This document shows positions 17,376 through 26,409 of a stretch of 64,000 bases of DNA, in pieces. The position numbers and the translations under genes were made by a program. How positions within the stretch are numbered: position 1 is the first letter of the stretch; the number at the start of each line of letters is the position of its first letter. The stretch is from Sphaerisporangium album (GTDB taxonomy: Bacteria; Actinomycetota; Actinomycetes; Streptosporangiales; Streptosporangiaceae). The stretch is from NCBI RefSeq assembly GCF_003323745.1, contig NZ_QOIL01000010.1:214110-278109 (forward strand), written 5' to 3'. Under the pieces are notes generated by a model. That model was not told the DNA's origin and ran no database searches. It was given only the letters and a program-made list of their open reading frames with translations.

Positions 17376-18614
17376 ATGGCAGAGAACATCTCCGGCCGCG
17401 ACGCCTCCCTGCGCGAGAGGGCGGCCAGGGTGGTCCCCGGCGGCATGTACGGCCATCTCAACGCCGCGATCTTCACCCCCGCGTACCCGCAGTTCTTCGT
17501 CCGCGGCGAGGGGTGCCGGCAGTGGGACGCCGACGGGCGTGAGTACGTCGACCTGATGTGCAGCTGGGGGCCGGTGATCCTCGGCCACCGCCACCAGGCG
17601 GTCGAGGCCGCCGCGGCCGCCCAGCGGGCCTCGGGGGACTGCCTCAACGGGCCCGGCCCGGTCATGGTGGAGCTCGCCGAGCTGATGGTGGACACGATCC
17701 CGTCGGCCGACTGGGTCATGTTCTCCAAGAACGGCACCGACGCCACCACCCAGGCGCTGATGGTCGCCCGCGCCGCCACCGGCCGGGCCAAGGTGCTCCT
17801 CGCCCACGGCGCCTACCACGGCGCCGACCCCTGGTGCACCCCGAGCACGGCCGGCACCACCCCCAGCGAGCGCGCCGACCTCGTCGAGTACCCCTACAAC
17901 GACCTCGCGGGGGCGGAGGCCGCCGCCGCGTCGGCGGACGGCGACGTCGCCGCGATCATCGTGACCCCGTTCAAGCACGACTCCTTCGAGGACCAGGAGC
18001 CCGTCGACCCGGCGTTCGCCCGCGGCCTGCGCGCGCTCGCCGACCGGATCGGCGCCGCGCTGGTGATCGACGACGTCCGCGCGGGCTTCCGGCTGGACCT
18101 GCGCGGCTCCTGGGAGCCGCTCGGCGTCCGGCCCGACCTGACGGCGTGGAGCAAGGCCATGGCCAACGGGTACGCCATCGCCGCCGTCACCGGGACCGAC
18201 GCGCTGCGCGGCCCCGCCCAGACCCTGTACTCCACGGGCTCGTTCTGGTTCTCGGCCGTGGCCATGGCCGCCGCCAAGGCGACCATCGAGACCCTCCGCG
18301 ACATCGACGGCGTGGCCCTGATGGAGCGGGCGGGCGCCCGGCTGCGGGAGGGTCTCGCCGCGCAGGCGGCCGCGCACGGGTTCGCCGTCCGCCAGACCGG
18401 CCCCGTGCAGATCCCGTGGCTGTCCTTCGAGGGGGACGCGACCCTGGAGAAGGGCATGTTCTGGTCGGGCGCGTGCCTGGAGGAGGGCGTGTACCTGCAC
18501 CCGTGGCACAACTGGTTCATGTCCGCGGCCCACACCGACGCCGACATCGACCGGGCGCTCGCGGGCACCGACGCGGCCTTCGGCAGGCTGCGCGCGAAGT
18601 TCGGCGCCGACTGA
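17376..18614 (+). CDS. Class III PLP-dependent aminotransferase (glutamate-1-semialdehyde aminomutase-like)
   Basis: 412 residues. VVPGGMYGHLN near the start and YVDLMCSWGPVILGHRH resemble GSA aminomutase-type enzymes. FSKNGTDATTQALMVARAATGR is the PLP phosphate region. Asp in LVIDDVRAGFR contacts the PLP nitrogen, and the Schiff-base Lys lies in DLTAWSKAMANGYAIAAVTG. The context (PfkB kinase, aldolase, TetR) argues against a haem role and for catabolism of an amino sugar or amino alcohol, but that is inference. The last 50 residues carry HPWHNWFMSAAHTDADID, common in catabolic members. Confidence 0.88.
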   Translation: MAENISGRDASLRERAARVVPGGMYGHLNAAIFTPAYPQFFVRGEGCRQWDADGREYVDLMCSWGPVILGHRHQAVEAAAAAQRASGDCLNGPGPVMVELAELMVDTIPSADWVMFSKNGTDATTQALMVARAATGRAKVLLAHGAYHGADPWCTPSTAGTTPSERADLVEYPYNDLAGAEAAAASADGDVAAIIVTPFKHDSFEDQEPVDPAFARGLRALADRIGAALVIDDVRAGFRLDLRGSWEPLGVRPDLTAWSKAMANGYAIAAVTGTDALRGPAQTLYSTGSFWFSAVAMAAAKATIETLRDIDGVALMERAGARLREGLAAQAAAHGFAVRQTGPVQIPWLSFEGDATLEKGMFWSGACLEEGVYLHPWHNWFMSAAHTDADIDRALAGTDAAFGRLRAKFGAD

Positions 18615-18669
18615 CCGCCGAGGGCGCCCCGGGCCCGGCCATCGAGGGGGCGCCCCGGGCCGGGGTCAG
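18611..18669. terminator. Terminator region between convergent genes, with repeated GGCGCCCCGGGCC
   Basis: Outer arms CTGACC / GGTCAG enclose two copies of GGCGCCCCGGGCC that are each partly self-complementary. The element fills the gap between the aminotransferase stop and the minus-strand GNAT stop and can form several hairpins. Confidence 0.45.
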
Positions 18670-19766
18670 CCGCGCAGGCGGACCCACTGGATGTCGTCGT
18701 GGCGGGTGCCGTCGGCCGCGGGCAGCAACGATCTGATCACGGCCTCCCGGGTGAACCCGGCGCGCTGCAACACGCGCTGGGAGGCCGTGTTGCCCGTCGC
18801 CGTGCCCGCCACCAGCCGGTGCAGCGGCGTGGCGGCGTACGCCCACTCGGCCAGCAGGTTCACGGCCCGGGTCATGAACCCCCGGCCGCGGAACCGGCCC
18901 AGCAGGCTGTATCCGATCATGGCCTGGCCGATCGGCGGGGCGACCTGCATGAGCTGGATGTGCCCGGCGAACGCCCCGGTCGCGGCGTCCCTGACGCTCA
19001 TCTCGGCGCGCTCGCCCGCCAGCCACCACGTCCCGGTGTACCGGCAGCGGCGGACCGTCTCCTCGCGGTCGGGGATCTGCGGCGGCACGCTGTAGATGTA
19101 GGAGTCCGGCTCGCTCGCCATCTCCTGGTAGGAGTCCACGTCGTCCATGGTCAGCGGCGCCAGGAGCACCACGCCGTCGCTCAGCGACCCGCCGGGCAGG
19201 CCGGGCAGGTAGGAGCGCTGCGGCTCGCCGGGGTCCCGGGCCAGGCGGGCGAAGGCCACCATGTCGACGTGGCCACCTCCGCGCCGCGGGCCGGCGTCCC
19301 GCAGGACGCCCTCGCGCCGGTAGCCCGCGGCCATCGCCACGCGCTGGCTGACGACGTTCTCGACGTCGGCGAGGATCGAGACCCGGTGCACGCCCTGGGC
19401 GAACGCCCATTCGGTCAGTGCCCGCACCGCCGCCGTGGCCACACCCCGGCCGCGCGCCCAGGGGGCGACGAGGTATCCGATCTCGCCCGCGCCGCGCGCG
19501 TCGAGCGGCTTCAGTTCGATGTCGCCCAGCCACTCGCCGCCGGCGGCGTCGGCCATGACGAAGGACGCGCCGCCAAGATCCCAGACGCCTGGGGACAGCT
19601 CGGTGATGAAGGCGAGGGCGTCGTCGAGAGCATAGGGCTGGGGGAGGGCCGGCAGGAAGTCTGCGGTCTCCGGGGCCGAGCAGGCTCGGGCGATGGCTTC
19701 GGCGTCGTCCTTCACCGGCATGCGTAGTACGATCGGCCCTGCGTGGATGGTGTCGCGGGGGAGCAT
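18666..19766 (-). CDS. Tandem GNAT acetyltransferase (two RimJ/RimL-like domains)
   Basis: 366 residues with two full GNAT domains. The first spans about residues 9-175, with GEIGYLVAPWARGRGVATAAVRALTEWAF as the acetyl-CoA loop and VHRVSILADVENVVSQRVAMAAGYRREGVLRDAG. The second runs about 185-366, with AMIGYSLLGRFRGRGFMTRAVNLLAEWAY and LHRLVAGTATGNTASQRVLQRAGFTREAVIRSLL. Both domains keep the R/Q-G-x-G-x-A/T signature, so both may be active. RimL-like enzymes acetylate N-terminal amines or small amines. The start is ATG (MLPRDTIHAGPIVLRMPV). Divergent from trmI. Confidence 0.9.
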   Translation of the reverse strand: MLPRDTIHAGPIVLRMPVKDDAEAIARACSAPETADFLPALPQPYALDDALAFITELSPGVWDLGGASFVMADAAGGEWLGDIELKPLDARGAGEIGYLVAPWARGRGVATAAVRALTEWAFAQGVHRVSILADVENVVSQRVAMAAGYRREGVLRDAGPRRGGGHVDMVAFARLARDPGEPQRSYLPGLPGGSLSDGVVLLAPLTMDDVDSYQEMASEPDSYIYSVPPQIPDREETVRRCRYTGTWWLAGERAEMSVRDAATGAFAGHIQLMQVAPPIGQAMIGYSLLGRFRGRGFMTRAVNLLAEWAYAATPLHRLVAGTATGNTASQRVLQRAGFTREAVIRSLLPAADGTRHDDIQWVRLRG

Positions 19767-19872
19767 GTTCCAGTGCTATCAGCATCGGGACGCCGAGGGC
19801 GAACGCTTATCGCAGCGGCCCCGGTCACCCCACAAGGCTCGCCGTCCATCACCGGTGGGTCGCGCGCGAGTA

Positions 19873-19878
19873 TAGCCT
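19873..19878 (+). promoter_or_regulatory. -10 box of trmI, probable leaderless start
   Basis: TAGCCT (within TATAGCCT) ends 7 nt before the ATG of trmI, so the transcript should begin at or beside the start codon. No ribosome-binding sequence precedes the ATG (AGCGGGC only). Confidence 0.5.
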
Positions 19879-19885
19879 AGCGGGC

Positions 19886-20746
19886 ATGGGTTTTCGCAGG
19901 CACGGGCCGTTCCGGCCCGGTGATCAGGTTCAGCTCACCGACCCCAAGGACAAGCGTCACACGGTGACGCTGCGCGAGGGCGCGCAGTTCCACACGCACA
20001 AGGGGTCCATCCCGCACGACGACCTGATCGGCCTGCCCGAGGGCTCGGTCGTCCGCTCCTCCGGGGGGACGTCCTATCTGGCCTTCCGCCACCTGCTGGA
20101 GGACTACACGGTGTCGATGCCGCGCGGCGCGGCCGTCGTCTACCCCAAGGACTGCGCGCAGATCGTCGCCATGGCCGACATCTTCCCCGGGGCGCGCGTC
20201 GTGGAGGCCGGCGTCGGCTCCGGCGCGCTCACGTGCTTCCTGCTCCGGGCGGTGGGCGAGTCGGGCACGGTCACCTCCTACGAGCGGCGCCAGGATTTCG
20301 CGGACGTCGCGCGCAAGAACGTCGAGAAGTTCTACGGCGGCCCCATGCCGCAGTGGCGGCTGGTGGTGGGCGATCTGGTGGCGTCCCTGGACGAGCAGGA
20401 CGTCGACCGGGTGATCCTCGACATGCTGGCTCCGTGGGAATGTGTGGACGCGGCGGCCAAGGCGTTGACCCCAGGGGGTGTGATCTGCTGTTATGTCGCG
20501 ACGACGACGCAGTTGTCGCGTACGGTGGAAAGCCTCCGTGATCACGGAAGTTTCACCGAGCCGCATTCGTGGGAAACCTTGGTCCGCGACTGGCATGTCG
20601 AAGGGCTCGCCGTGCGACCCGGCCACCGCATGGTGGGTCACACGGGGTTCCTCGTCACGTCTCGTCGCATGGCGGACGGCGTCACGCCCCCGCCGAGGCG
20701 GCGGCGTCCTGCCAAGGGCGCTTATGGGGAGGATTCGGCCATATGA
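19886..20746 (+). CDS. trmI: tRNA (adenine-N1-)-methyltransferase, m1A58
   Basis: 286 residues. The N-terminal small domain starts MGFRRHGPFRPGDQVQLTDPK. VVYPKDCAQIVAMADIFPGARVVEAGVGSGALTCFLLRAVG holds the AdoMet motif I (EAGVGSGAL), and DRVILDMLAPWE is motif IV. These are diagnostic of the TrmI/Gcd14 family, which methylates A58 in the T-loop of tRNAs as a tetramer. In M. tuberculosis the orthologue also lies just upstream of the proteasome genes. Probable leaderless translation; the next gene (arc) is 222 bp downstream with its own promoter. Confidence 0.94.
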   Translation: MGFRRHGPFRPGDQVQLTDPKDKRHTVTLREGAQFHTHKGSIPHDDLIGLPEGSVVRSSGGTSYLAFRHLLEDYTVSMPRGAAVVYPKDCAQIVAMADIFPGARVVEAGVGSGALTCFLLRAVGESGTVTSYERRQDFADVARKNVEKFYGGPMPQWRLVVGDLVASLDEQDVDRVILDMLAPWECVDAAAKALTPGGVICCYVATTTQLSRTVESLRDHGSFTEPHSWETLVRDWHVEGLAVRPGHRMVGHTGFLVTSRRMADGVTPPPRRRRPAKGAYGEDSAI

Positions 20747-20968
20747 CGTCTGGAATCCACGTGTGGCGTTTCGGTAAACAATCATGGCCAGTGGCATCGC
20801 CGGGGAACAGAACCGCTTCCGTAGCTGCTTACTAGCAATGAGCGGCCAATAGGGCCCTAAACGCTGAACACTGGATGTAATGACACGAACACTCCCCGGC
20901 CAGGTTACGGATGCCCCCGAGATAGGTAGGGTCTTGAGTAGTCGCCCTCGACTGGGAAGGAGGTGACT
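20747..20968 (+). promoter_or_regulatory. Intergenic region with probable arc promoter (-10 TAGGGT at 20927-20932)
   Basis: A 222-bp gap with a relatively AT-rich half and no gene. TAGGGT lies 42 nt before the GTG of arc, with a weak TTACGG 16 nt upstream as a possible -35. The same TAGGGT occurs 43 nt before the prcB start, suggesting matched promoters for ATPase and core particle. The ribosome site AAGGAGG is excellent. Confidence 0.45.
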
Positions 20969-22732
20969 GTGGCAGCTCGCGAGGACGCTGAGGCTCGAGC
21001 CGCCCAGCGCGAACGGGAGGTCGCCGACCTCACAACTCAGGTCTCCTTCCTCCAGGAGGAGATCACCGCGTTGCGCCGGAAGCTGGCCGAGTCCCCCCGG
21101 CAAGCCAGGGTCCTGGAGGAACGACTTCATGAGGTGCAGGCCAATCTGGCCGCCGTCACCGGTCAGAACGAAAGGCTGGTGGCCACCCTCAAGGAGGCCA
21201 GAGACCAGATCGTCGCCCTGAAGGAGGAGGTCGACCGGCTGGCGCAGCCGCCGTCCGGTTTCGGCGTGTTCCTGGAGGCCCGCGACGACGGCACCGTGGA
21301 GGTGTTCACCGGCGGCCGCAAGCTCCGCGTGAACGTCAGCCCCGCGGTCGACGTCGAGTCGCTCAGCCGCGGCCAGGAGGTCATGCTCAACGAGGCGCTC
21401 AACGTGGTCGAGGCGCTCGGCTACGAGACCGTCGGCGAGATCGTGATGCTCAAGGAGCTGCTGGAGGACGGCCGGCGCGCGCTGGTCATCTCGCACGCCG
21501 ACGAGGAGCGCGTGGTCCGCCTCGCCGACTCCCTGCTCGACCAGCCGATCCGGGCGGGCGACTCGTTGCTGCTCGAGCCGCGCTCGGGCTACGTCTACGA
21601 GCGCATCCCCAAGTCCGAGGTCGAGGAACTGGTGCTGGAGGAGGTCCCCGACATCTCCTACGAGGAGATCGGCGGTCTTTCCCGGCAGATCGAGCAGATC
21701 AGGGACGCCATCGAGCTGCCCTACCTGCACGCCGACCTGTTCCGCGAGCACCGTCTGCGCCCCCCCAAGGGCGTGCTGCTGTACGGCCCCCCCGGGTGCG
21801 GCAAGACCCTCATCGCCAAGGCGGTCGCCAACTCCCTGGCCAAGCAGGTGGCCGAGAAGACCGGGCAGTCCGGCAAGAGCTTCTTCCTCAACATCAAGGG
21901 TCCCGAGCTTCTCAACAAGTACGTCGGCGAGACCGAGCGGCACATCCGCCTGGTCTTCCAGCGGGCGCGTGAGAAGGCCTCCGAGGGCACGCCGGTGATC
22001 GTGTTCTTCGACGAGATGGACTCGATCTTCCGCACCCGGGGCTCGGGCGTCTCCTCCGACGTCGAGAACACCATCGTGCCCCAGCTGCTGTCGGAGATCG
22101 ACGGTGTCGAGGGCCTGGAGAACGTCATCGTCATCGGCGCCTCCAACCGCGAGGACATGATCGACCCGGCGATCCTGCGGCCCGGCCGCCTGGACGTCAA
22201 GATCAAGATCGAGCGGCCGGACGCCGAGGCGGCCAAGGACATCTTCTCGAAGTACATCACCGCCGACCTGCCCCTCCACGGGGAGGACGTGACCGAGCAC
22301 GGCGGCTCCCGTGAGGCCACCGTCCAGGGCATGATCCAGCGGACCGTCGAGCGCATGTACACCGAGAGCGAGGAGAACCGCTTCCTCGAGGTGACCTACG
22401 CCAACGGCGACAAGGAGGTCCTGTACTTCAAGGACTTCAACTCCGGCGCGATGATCCAGAACATCGTCGACCGTGGCAAGAAGATGGCGATCAAGGCGTT
22501 CCTGGAGACCGGGCAGAAGGGCCTCCGCATCGCGCACCTGCTCGCCGCCTGCGTGGACGAGTTCAGCGAGAACGAGGACCTTCCCAACACGACCAACCCC
22601 GACGACTGGGCGCGCATCTCCGGAAAGAAGGGCGAGCGGATCGTCTACATCCGCACCCTCGTCTCCGGCAAGCAGGGCACGGAGGCCGGGCGGTCCATCG
22701 ACACGGTCGCCAACACCGGCCAGTACCTCTGA
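20969..22732 (+). CDS. arc: Proteasome-associated AAA ATPase ARC/Mpa
   Basis: 587 residues. A coiled coil (about 5-93) captures Pup, followed by two OB domains (about 97-225). The AAA module has Walker A GPPGCGKT at 273-280 and Walker B FFDEMD at 346-351. [22 protein letters not shown] follows. The C-terminus GQYL is the docking tail that opens the PrcA gate. I chose the GTG at 20969 because AAGGAGG ends just upstream; the in-frame GTG at 20963 overlaps that site. It forms the hexamer that binds, unfolds and feeds pupylated proteins into the 20S core. Confidence 0.96.
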   Translation: MAAREDAEARAAQREREVADLTTQVSFLQEEITALRRKLAESPRQARVLEERLHEVQANLAAVTGQNERLVATLKEARDQIVALKEEVDRLAQPPSGFGVFLEARDDGTVEVFTGGRKLRVNVSPAVDVESLSRGQEVMLNEALNVVEALGYETVGEIVMLKELLEDGRRALVISHADEERVVRLADSLLDQPIRAGDSLLLEPRSGYVYERIPKSEVEELVLEEVPDISYEEIGGLSRQIEQIRDAIELPYLHADLFREHRLRPPKGVLLYGPPGCGKTLIAKAVANSLAKQVAEKTGQSGKSFFLNIKGPELLNKYVGETERHIRLVFQRAREKASEGTPVIVFFDEMDSIFRTRGSGVSSDVENTIVPQLLSEIDGVEGLENVIVIGASNREDMIDPAILRPGRLDVKIKIERPDAEAAKDIFSKYITADLPLHGEDVTEHGGSREATVQGMIQRTVERMYTESEENRFLEVTYANGDKEVLYFKDFNSGAMIQNIVDRGKKMAIKAFLETGQKGLRIAHLLAACVDEFSENEDLPNTTNPDDWARISGKKGERIVYIRTLVSGKQGTEAGRSIDTVANTGQYL

Positions 22733-22919
22733 TCTGATTGACAACCGGCATGCGACGGCGTGGTTCCTCAAGGGGCCGCGCCGTCGCCGTTTCCCTCAGG
22801 GGCGCGCGGGCAGCGGACCGGAAGGTCCCACCGCCCGCGCGACGGTCTAGGCTCGTGATTACGGGCCACGCGACGGCGGTGGTCCGGGTGCGAGAGAGCA
22901 CAGATGAAGGGCTGGCAGC

Positions 22920-24437
22920 GTGACGGTACGGCGGGTGATGGGCATCGAGACCGAGTACGGGATTTCCGTACCCGGGCAGCCGGGCGCGAACGCGATGGTG
23001 ACCTCCTCACAGGTGGTCAACGCCTACCTGGCGGCCTCGGCCGCGCGGGCGCGCCGCGCCAGATGGGACTTCGAGGAGGAGAACCCACTTCGTGACGCCC
23101 GAGGCTTCGATCTGGCCCGTGAGATCGCCGACCCAACGCAACTGACCGACGAGGACCTCGGGCTGGCCAACGTCATCCTGACCAACGGGGCGCGGCTGTA
23201 CGTCGACCACGCCCACCCGGAGTACTCCACCCCCGAGTGCACCAACCCGCGCGCCGCGGTCATCTGGGACAAGGCCGGCGAGCGGGTCATGCACGACGCC
23301 GCGGTCCGCGCCTCGGCCATGCCGGGGAACGCTCCCATCCAGCTGTACAAGAACAACACCGACAACAAGGGCGCGTCCTACGGCTGCCACGAGAACTACC
23401 TCATGCGCCGGGCCACCCCCTTCGCCGACATCGTCCGCCATCTGACGCCGTTCTTCGTCTCGCGTCAGGTCGTCTGCGGCGCCGGCCGGGTCGGCATCGG
23501 GCAGGATTCCCGGGGCGAGGGCTTCCAGATCAGCCAGCGGGCCGACTTCTTCGAGGTCGAGGTCGGCCTGGAGACGACGCTCAAGCGGCCGATCATCAAC
23601 ACGCGCGACGAGCCGCACGCCGATCCCGAGAAGTACCGCCGCCTGCACGTGATCATCGGCGACGCCAACATGTCGGAGATCTCCACCTACCTCAAGCTGG
23701 GGTCCACCGCGCTCGTGCTCGCCATGATCGAGGACGGCTTCCTGACCGGCGACCTGTCGGTCGAGAGCCCCGTGGCGGCGCTGCGGGCGGTCTCCCACGA
23801 CCCGGCCTGCAAGCACGAGGTCACGCTGCGCGACGGCCGCAAGATGACCGCCGTGCAGCTCCAGATGGAGTACCTGGAGCAGGCCCGCAAGTACGTCGAG
23901 GACCGCTTCGGCTCCGCCGTGGACGACATGACCAAGGACGTCCTCAACCGCTGGGAGTCGGTGCTCACCCGCCTCGCCGAGGACCCGATGCAGCTCTCCC
24001 GGGAGCTGGACTGGGTGGCCAAGCTGGAGCTGCTGGAGGGCTACCGCACCCGCGACGGGCTGGCCTGGTCCCACCCGCGCCTCCAGCTCGTCGACCTGCA
24101 GTACTCCGACATCCGTCCCGACCGCGGCCTGTACAACCGGCTGGTGGCCCGCGACCGCATGCAGCGCCTGGTGACCGAGGAGGACGTCCAGCGGGCGATC
24201 GAGCTGCCGCCGAACGACACCCGCGCCTACTTCCGCGGCCGGTGCCTGCGGCAGTACAGCGAGTCGGTGGCCGCCGCGTCCTGGGACTCGGTGATCTTCG
24301 ACATCCCCGGCCGGGAGTCGCTCCAGCGCGTGCCCACCCTGGAGCCCCTGCGCGGCACCAAGGCCCACGTCGGCGAGCTGCTCGACCGCTGCCGCACCGC
24401 CGCCGAACTCGTGAGTGCCCTGACCGGCGAGAAATGA
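22920..24437 (+). CDS. dop: Pup deamidase/depupylase
   Basis: 505 residues of the carboxylate-amine ligase-like fold shared with Paf[14 protein letters not shown] bears the nucleotide/metal Glu residues. [21 protein letters not shown] is the Dop-specific loop region absent from Paf[50 protein letters not shown] and [18 protein letters not shown] are conserved. It converts the C-terminal Gln of Pup to Glu and also removes Pup from substrates. GTG start; the in-frame ATG six codons later is an alternative. A TAGGCT box near 22848 could be its promoter. Confidence 0.95.
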   Translation: MTVRRVMGIETEYGISVPGQPGANAMVTSSQVVNAYLAASAARARRARWDFEEENPLRDARGFDLAREIADPTQLTDEDLGLANVILTNGARLYVDHAHPEYSTPECTNPRAAVIWDKAGERVMHDAAVRASAMPGNAPIQLYKNNTDNKGASYGCHENYLMRRATPFADIVRHLTPFFVSRQVVCGAGRVGIGQDSRGEGFQISQRADFFEVEVGLETTLKRPIINTRDEPHADPEKYRRLHVIIGDANMSEISTYLKLGSTALVLAMIEDGFLTGDLSVESPVAALRAVSHDPACKHEVTLRDGRKMTAVQLQMEYLEQARKYVEDRFGSAVDDMTKDVLNRWESVLTRLAEDPMQLSRELDWVAKLELLEGYRTRDGLAWSHPRLQLVDLQYSDIRPDRGLYNRLVARDRMQRLVTEEDVQRAIELPPNDTRAYFRGRCLRQYSESVAAASWDSVIFDIPGRESLQRVPTLEPLRGTKAHVGELLDRCRTAAELVSALTGEK

Positions 24438-24446
24438 GCAGGTGAA

Positions 24447-24465
24447 GGGGGCCGCTCAGGCCCCC
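24447..24465. terminator. Terminator between convergent dop and kinase genes
   Basis: GGGGGCC / GGCCCCC stem with GCTCA loop, 10 nt after the dop stop codon, suited to stop both converging transcripts. Confidence 0.65.
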
Positions 24466-24493
24466 GTGAACGTTCCGTCCCGGCGCCCGCGAT

Positions 24494-25375
24494 CTACATT
24501 GTAAAGGCGCCGGGCGGGAACAGGCCGCTGCCGGTCAGGCGCATCGGCGGGACGGCGATGCCCTCCTTGCGCAGGATCTCCGAGAGCAGCAGGGCGGCCT
24601 GGTCGCTGGTGAGCCGCTCCACGGGGTCGTCGTGCAGCAGCCCTTCCAGCAGCCCGCGGAGCGCTCCGGCGCGCCGCGAGGGCCGCGCCTCCTCGGGGGA
24701 GCGGTCCGTCAGGATGTCCCCGCCCGTGGCCGGCGGGCGGCCCTCCACCGAGAAGTACAGCGTCGCCCCGAACGACCACAGGTCGGCCGCCTGGGTCGCC
24801 GGATGCCCGCGCAGGCGCTCGGGCGCGATGTAGCCGGGCGAGCCGACGATCGGCATGGTGTTGGTGTGGGTCGACGGCTCGCCCTGGAGCACGGCGATGC
24901 CGAAGTCGCTGAGCACCACGCGCTCACCGGTGAGCAGGACGTTGCCGGGCTTGATGTCGCGGTGCAGCACGCCGGCGGCGTGGGCGTGCCGCAGGCCGCT
25001 CAGCAGGTGGAAGCCGATCCACGCCGTCCAGTGGACCGGCAGCCGGCCGAGGTGCCACGCGGTGGCCTGCAGGGTGAGCGCCTCGACCAGCTCCATGACG
25101 ATCCAGAGCCGGCCGTCCTCTTCGAGCAGGTCGTGCACGGTGACGATCGCGGGATGGCTGAGCCGCGCCGCCGACCTCGCCTCGCGCAGCGCGTGGCGCC
25201 GGGCCGTCCGGACGTCGAACTCCTCGTCGTGCCGGCTGGGCCGCAGCTCCTTGATCGCGACGTCGCGCGCGAGCCGGCGGTCGTGCGCCCGCCAGACGAT
25301 CCCCATTCCCCCTTGGCCCAGCGGCGAGATCAGCCGGTATCGATCTCCGAGCAGCTGCGCTTGGTCCGCTCTCAT
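24494..25375 (-). CDS. Serine/threonine protein kinase (soluble, kinase domain only)
   Basis: 293 residues, essentially one Hanks-type kinase domain. The glycine loop is GQGGMGIVW (20-28), VAIK Lys42, HRDIKPGN at 138-145, DFG at 157-159, SPGYIAPERLRG (APE) and DLWSFGATLYFSVEGRPP. No membrane span or sensor domain follows, unlike PknB; the protein ends soon after helix I (GSGLFPPGAFTM). It lies antisense between dop and pup, inside the proteasome cluster. Its targets are unknown. The FHA protein at 13453 or proteasome parts are conceivable partners, but that is inference. Confidence 0.92.
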   Translation of the reverse strand: MRADQAQLLGDRYRLISPLGQGGMGIVWRAHDRRLARDVAIKELRPSRHDEEFDVRTARRHALREARSAARLSHPAIVTVHDLLEEDGRLWIVMELVEALTLQATAWHLGRLPVHWTAWIGFHLLSGLRHAHAAGVLHRDIKPGNVLLTGERVVLSDFGIAVLQGEPSTHTNTMPIVGSPGYIAPERLRGHPATQAADLWSFGATLYFSVEGRPPATGGDILTDRSPEEARPSRRAGALRGLLEGLLHDDPVERLTSDQAALLLSEILRKEGIAVPPMRLTGSGLFPPGAFTM

Positions 25376-25496
25376 GTCACCCGTTCACAGTCGGCATCCT
25401 GCTCTGCCCCCACAGCCGCTCTATTTTTCCGTCTCTGACGGCATAACTACGGACGGATCACCGGAGAATGCCCAAAGGGTCGGGTAACGATCTGGT

Positions 25497-25967
25497 CTAC
25501 ACGAGCCCGATGCCCAGGGTCAGCGCGGCCGCCGCCAGGCACGAGCCGCCGAGGCCGGTCAGCCAGATCAGCTTGTTCGGCCGCGTGTCGCCCGGCCGGA
25601 CGACCGACAGGAAGAACCCGAGGGGCATCAGGATCGGCGCGGCGACGAACAGCACGCGCACGAGCGTCCTGAGCCCGCCGCTCAGGTCGGCCTGGTCGAC
25701 GTAGAGCAGCGCCAGGAGGGCGAACATCACCAGGACGCCCGCGTGGGCGTGCCCCGCTCGCCACAGGCCCCGGCGCACCGGGTTGTCCAGGTAGCCGGGC
25801 GTGCGCCGGCCGATGAAGGACAGCAGGCCGGCGCCGCCGATCGCCACCGTGGGGACGGTGATCAGCACGATGCCCGCGGTCCTGGAGGAGGCGGGGGACA
25901 TGGCGGGCAGAGGGGATGACATCTGGAGAGCGTCGGCCATTACGGACGCGGCGAATGCTGCGGACAC
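25497..25967 (-). CDS. Conserved membrane protein, four predicted spans, unknown function
   Basis: 156 residues with hydrophobic segments near 30-50, 75-90, 98-118 and 130-152. RRTPGYLDNPVRRGLWRAGHAHAGVLVMFALLALLYVD carries a paired His motif (GHAHAG) that might bind a metal or haem. I do not recognise a named family. The GTG start has GAGGAGG 7 nt upstream. An almost perfect 39-bp dyad sits 17 bp before the start codon, implying tight control by a dimeric regulator. Confidence 0.75.
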   Translation of the reverse strand: MSAAFAASVMADALQMSSPLPAMSPASSRTAGIVLITVPTVAIGGAGLLSFIGRRTPGYLDNPVRRGLWRAGHAHAGVLVMFALLALLYVDQADLSGGLRTLVRVLFVAAPILMPLGFFLSVVRPGDTRPNKLIWLTGLGGSCLAAAALTLGIGLV

Positions 25968-25983
25968 GGTTTCCTCCTCATTG

Positions 25984-26022
25984 GACAGTGGCCCTATCTA
26001 ATCATTGGATAGGGCCACTGTC
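25984..26022. promoter_or_regulatory. Long perfect inverted repeat, strong operator candidate
   Basis: Arms GACAGTGGCCCTATC (25984-25998) and GATAGGGCCACTGTC (26008-26022) are exact reverse complements. Two further A-T pairs and one G-T pair extend into the 9-base centre. On the minus strand the centre TCCAATGA is repeated just after the right arm, next to the ribosome site of the membrane-protein gene. Placement over the promoter or 5' leader, and the absence of a T-tract, favour an operator over a terminator. Confidence 0.65.
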
Positions 26023-26199
26023 TACCGGGTGTGAAATCAGTCCATTTCTGCTGATTTGCCATGGCCCCCACCGGGGAGGTTGTCTGACAGAACGGCCTCC
26101 TCCAGCCGGTCTCGCGTAGATCGCAGGATGATCCGCGCGAATTGTCGTCCGGTTCGGGGAAGATATGAGTCAGATGCGTCCCCCAAGCGGAGGTACCAC

Positions 26200-26409
26200 A
26201 TGGCGACGAAGGACACCGGCGGTCAGAAGCACACCAGTCGGCAGGAGTCCGAGGTCGAGGAGACCGAGGCACAGGCGTCTTCGGACGTCCAGGAGCGTCA
26301 GGAGAAGCTCAGCGACGACGTCGACGCGATCCTCGACGAGATCGACGAGGTCCTCGAGGAGAACGCCGAGGAGTTCGTCCGCAGCTACGTGCAGAAGGGC
26401 GGCCAGTAG
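26200..26409 (+). CDS. pup: Prokaryotic ubiquitin-like protein Pup
   Basis: 69 residues, mostly acidic and disordered, with the helix-forming DDVDAILDEIDEVLEENAEEFVRSYVQKGGQ (ARC-binding part) and the C-terminal Gly-Gly-Gln. The Gln must be deamidated by Dop before PafA can ligate it to target lysines. The ATG has AAGCGGAGG upstream. The frame continues 144 nt upstream without conserved sequence. It is separated from prcB by a 732-bp gap, so it probably has its own transcript ending. Confidence 0.97.
   Translation: MATKDTGGQKHTSRQESEVEETEAQASSDVQERQEKLSDDVDAILDEIDEVLEENAEEFVRSYVQKGGQ

Noticed and set aside
20963..20968. Earlier GTG for arc
   Set aside because: The codon overlaps the AAGGAGG ribosome site that serves the GTG at 20969.
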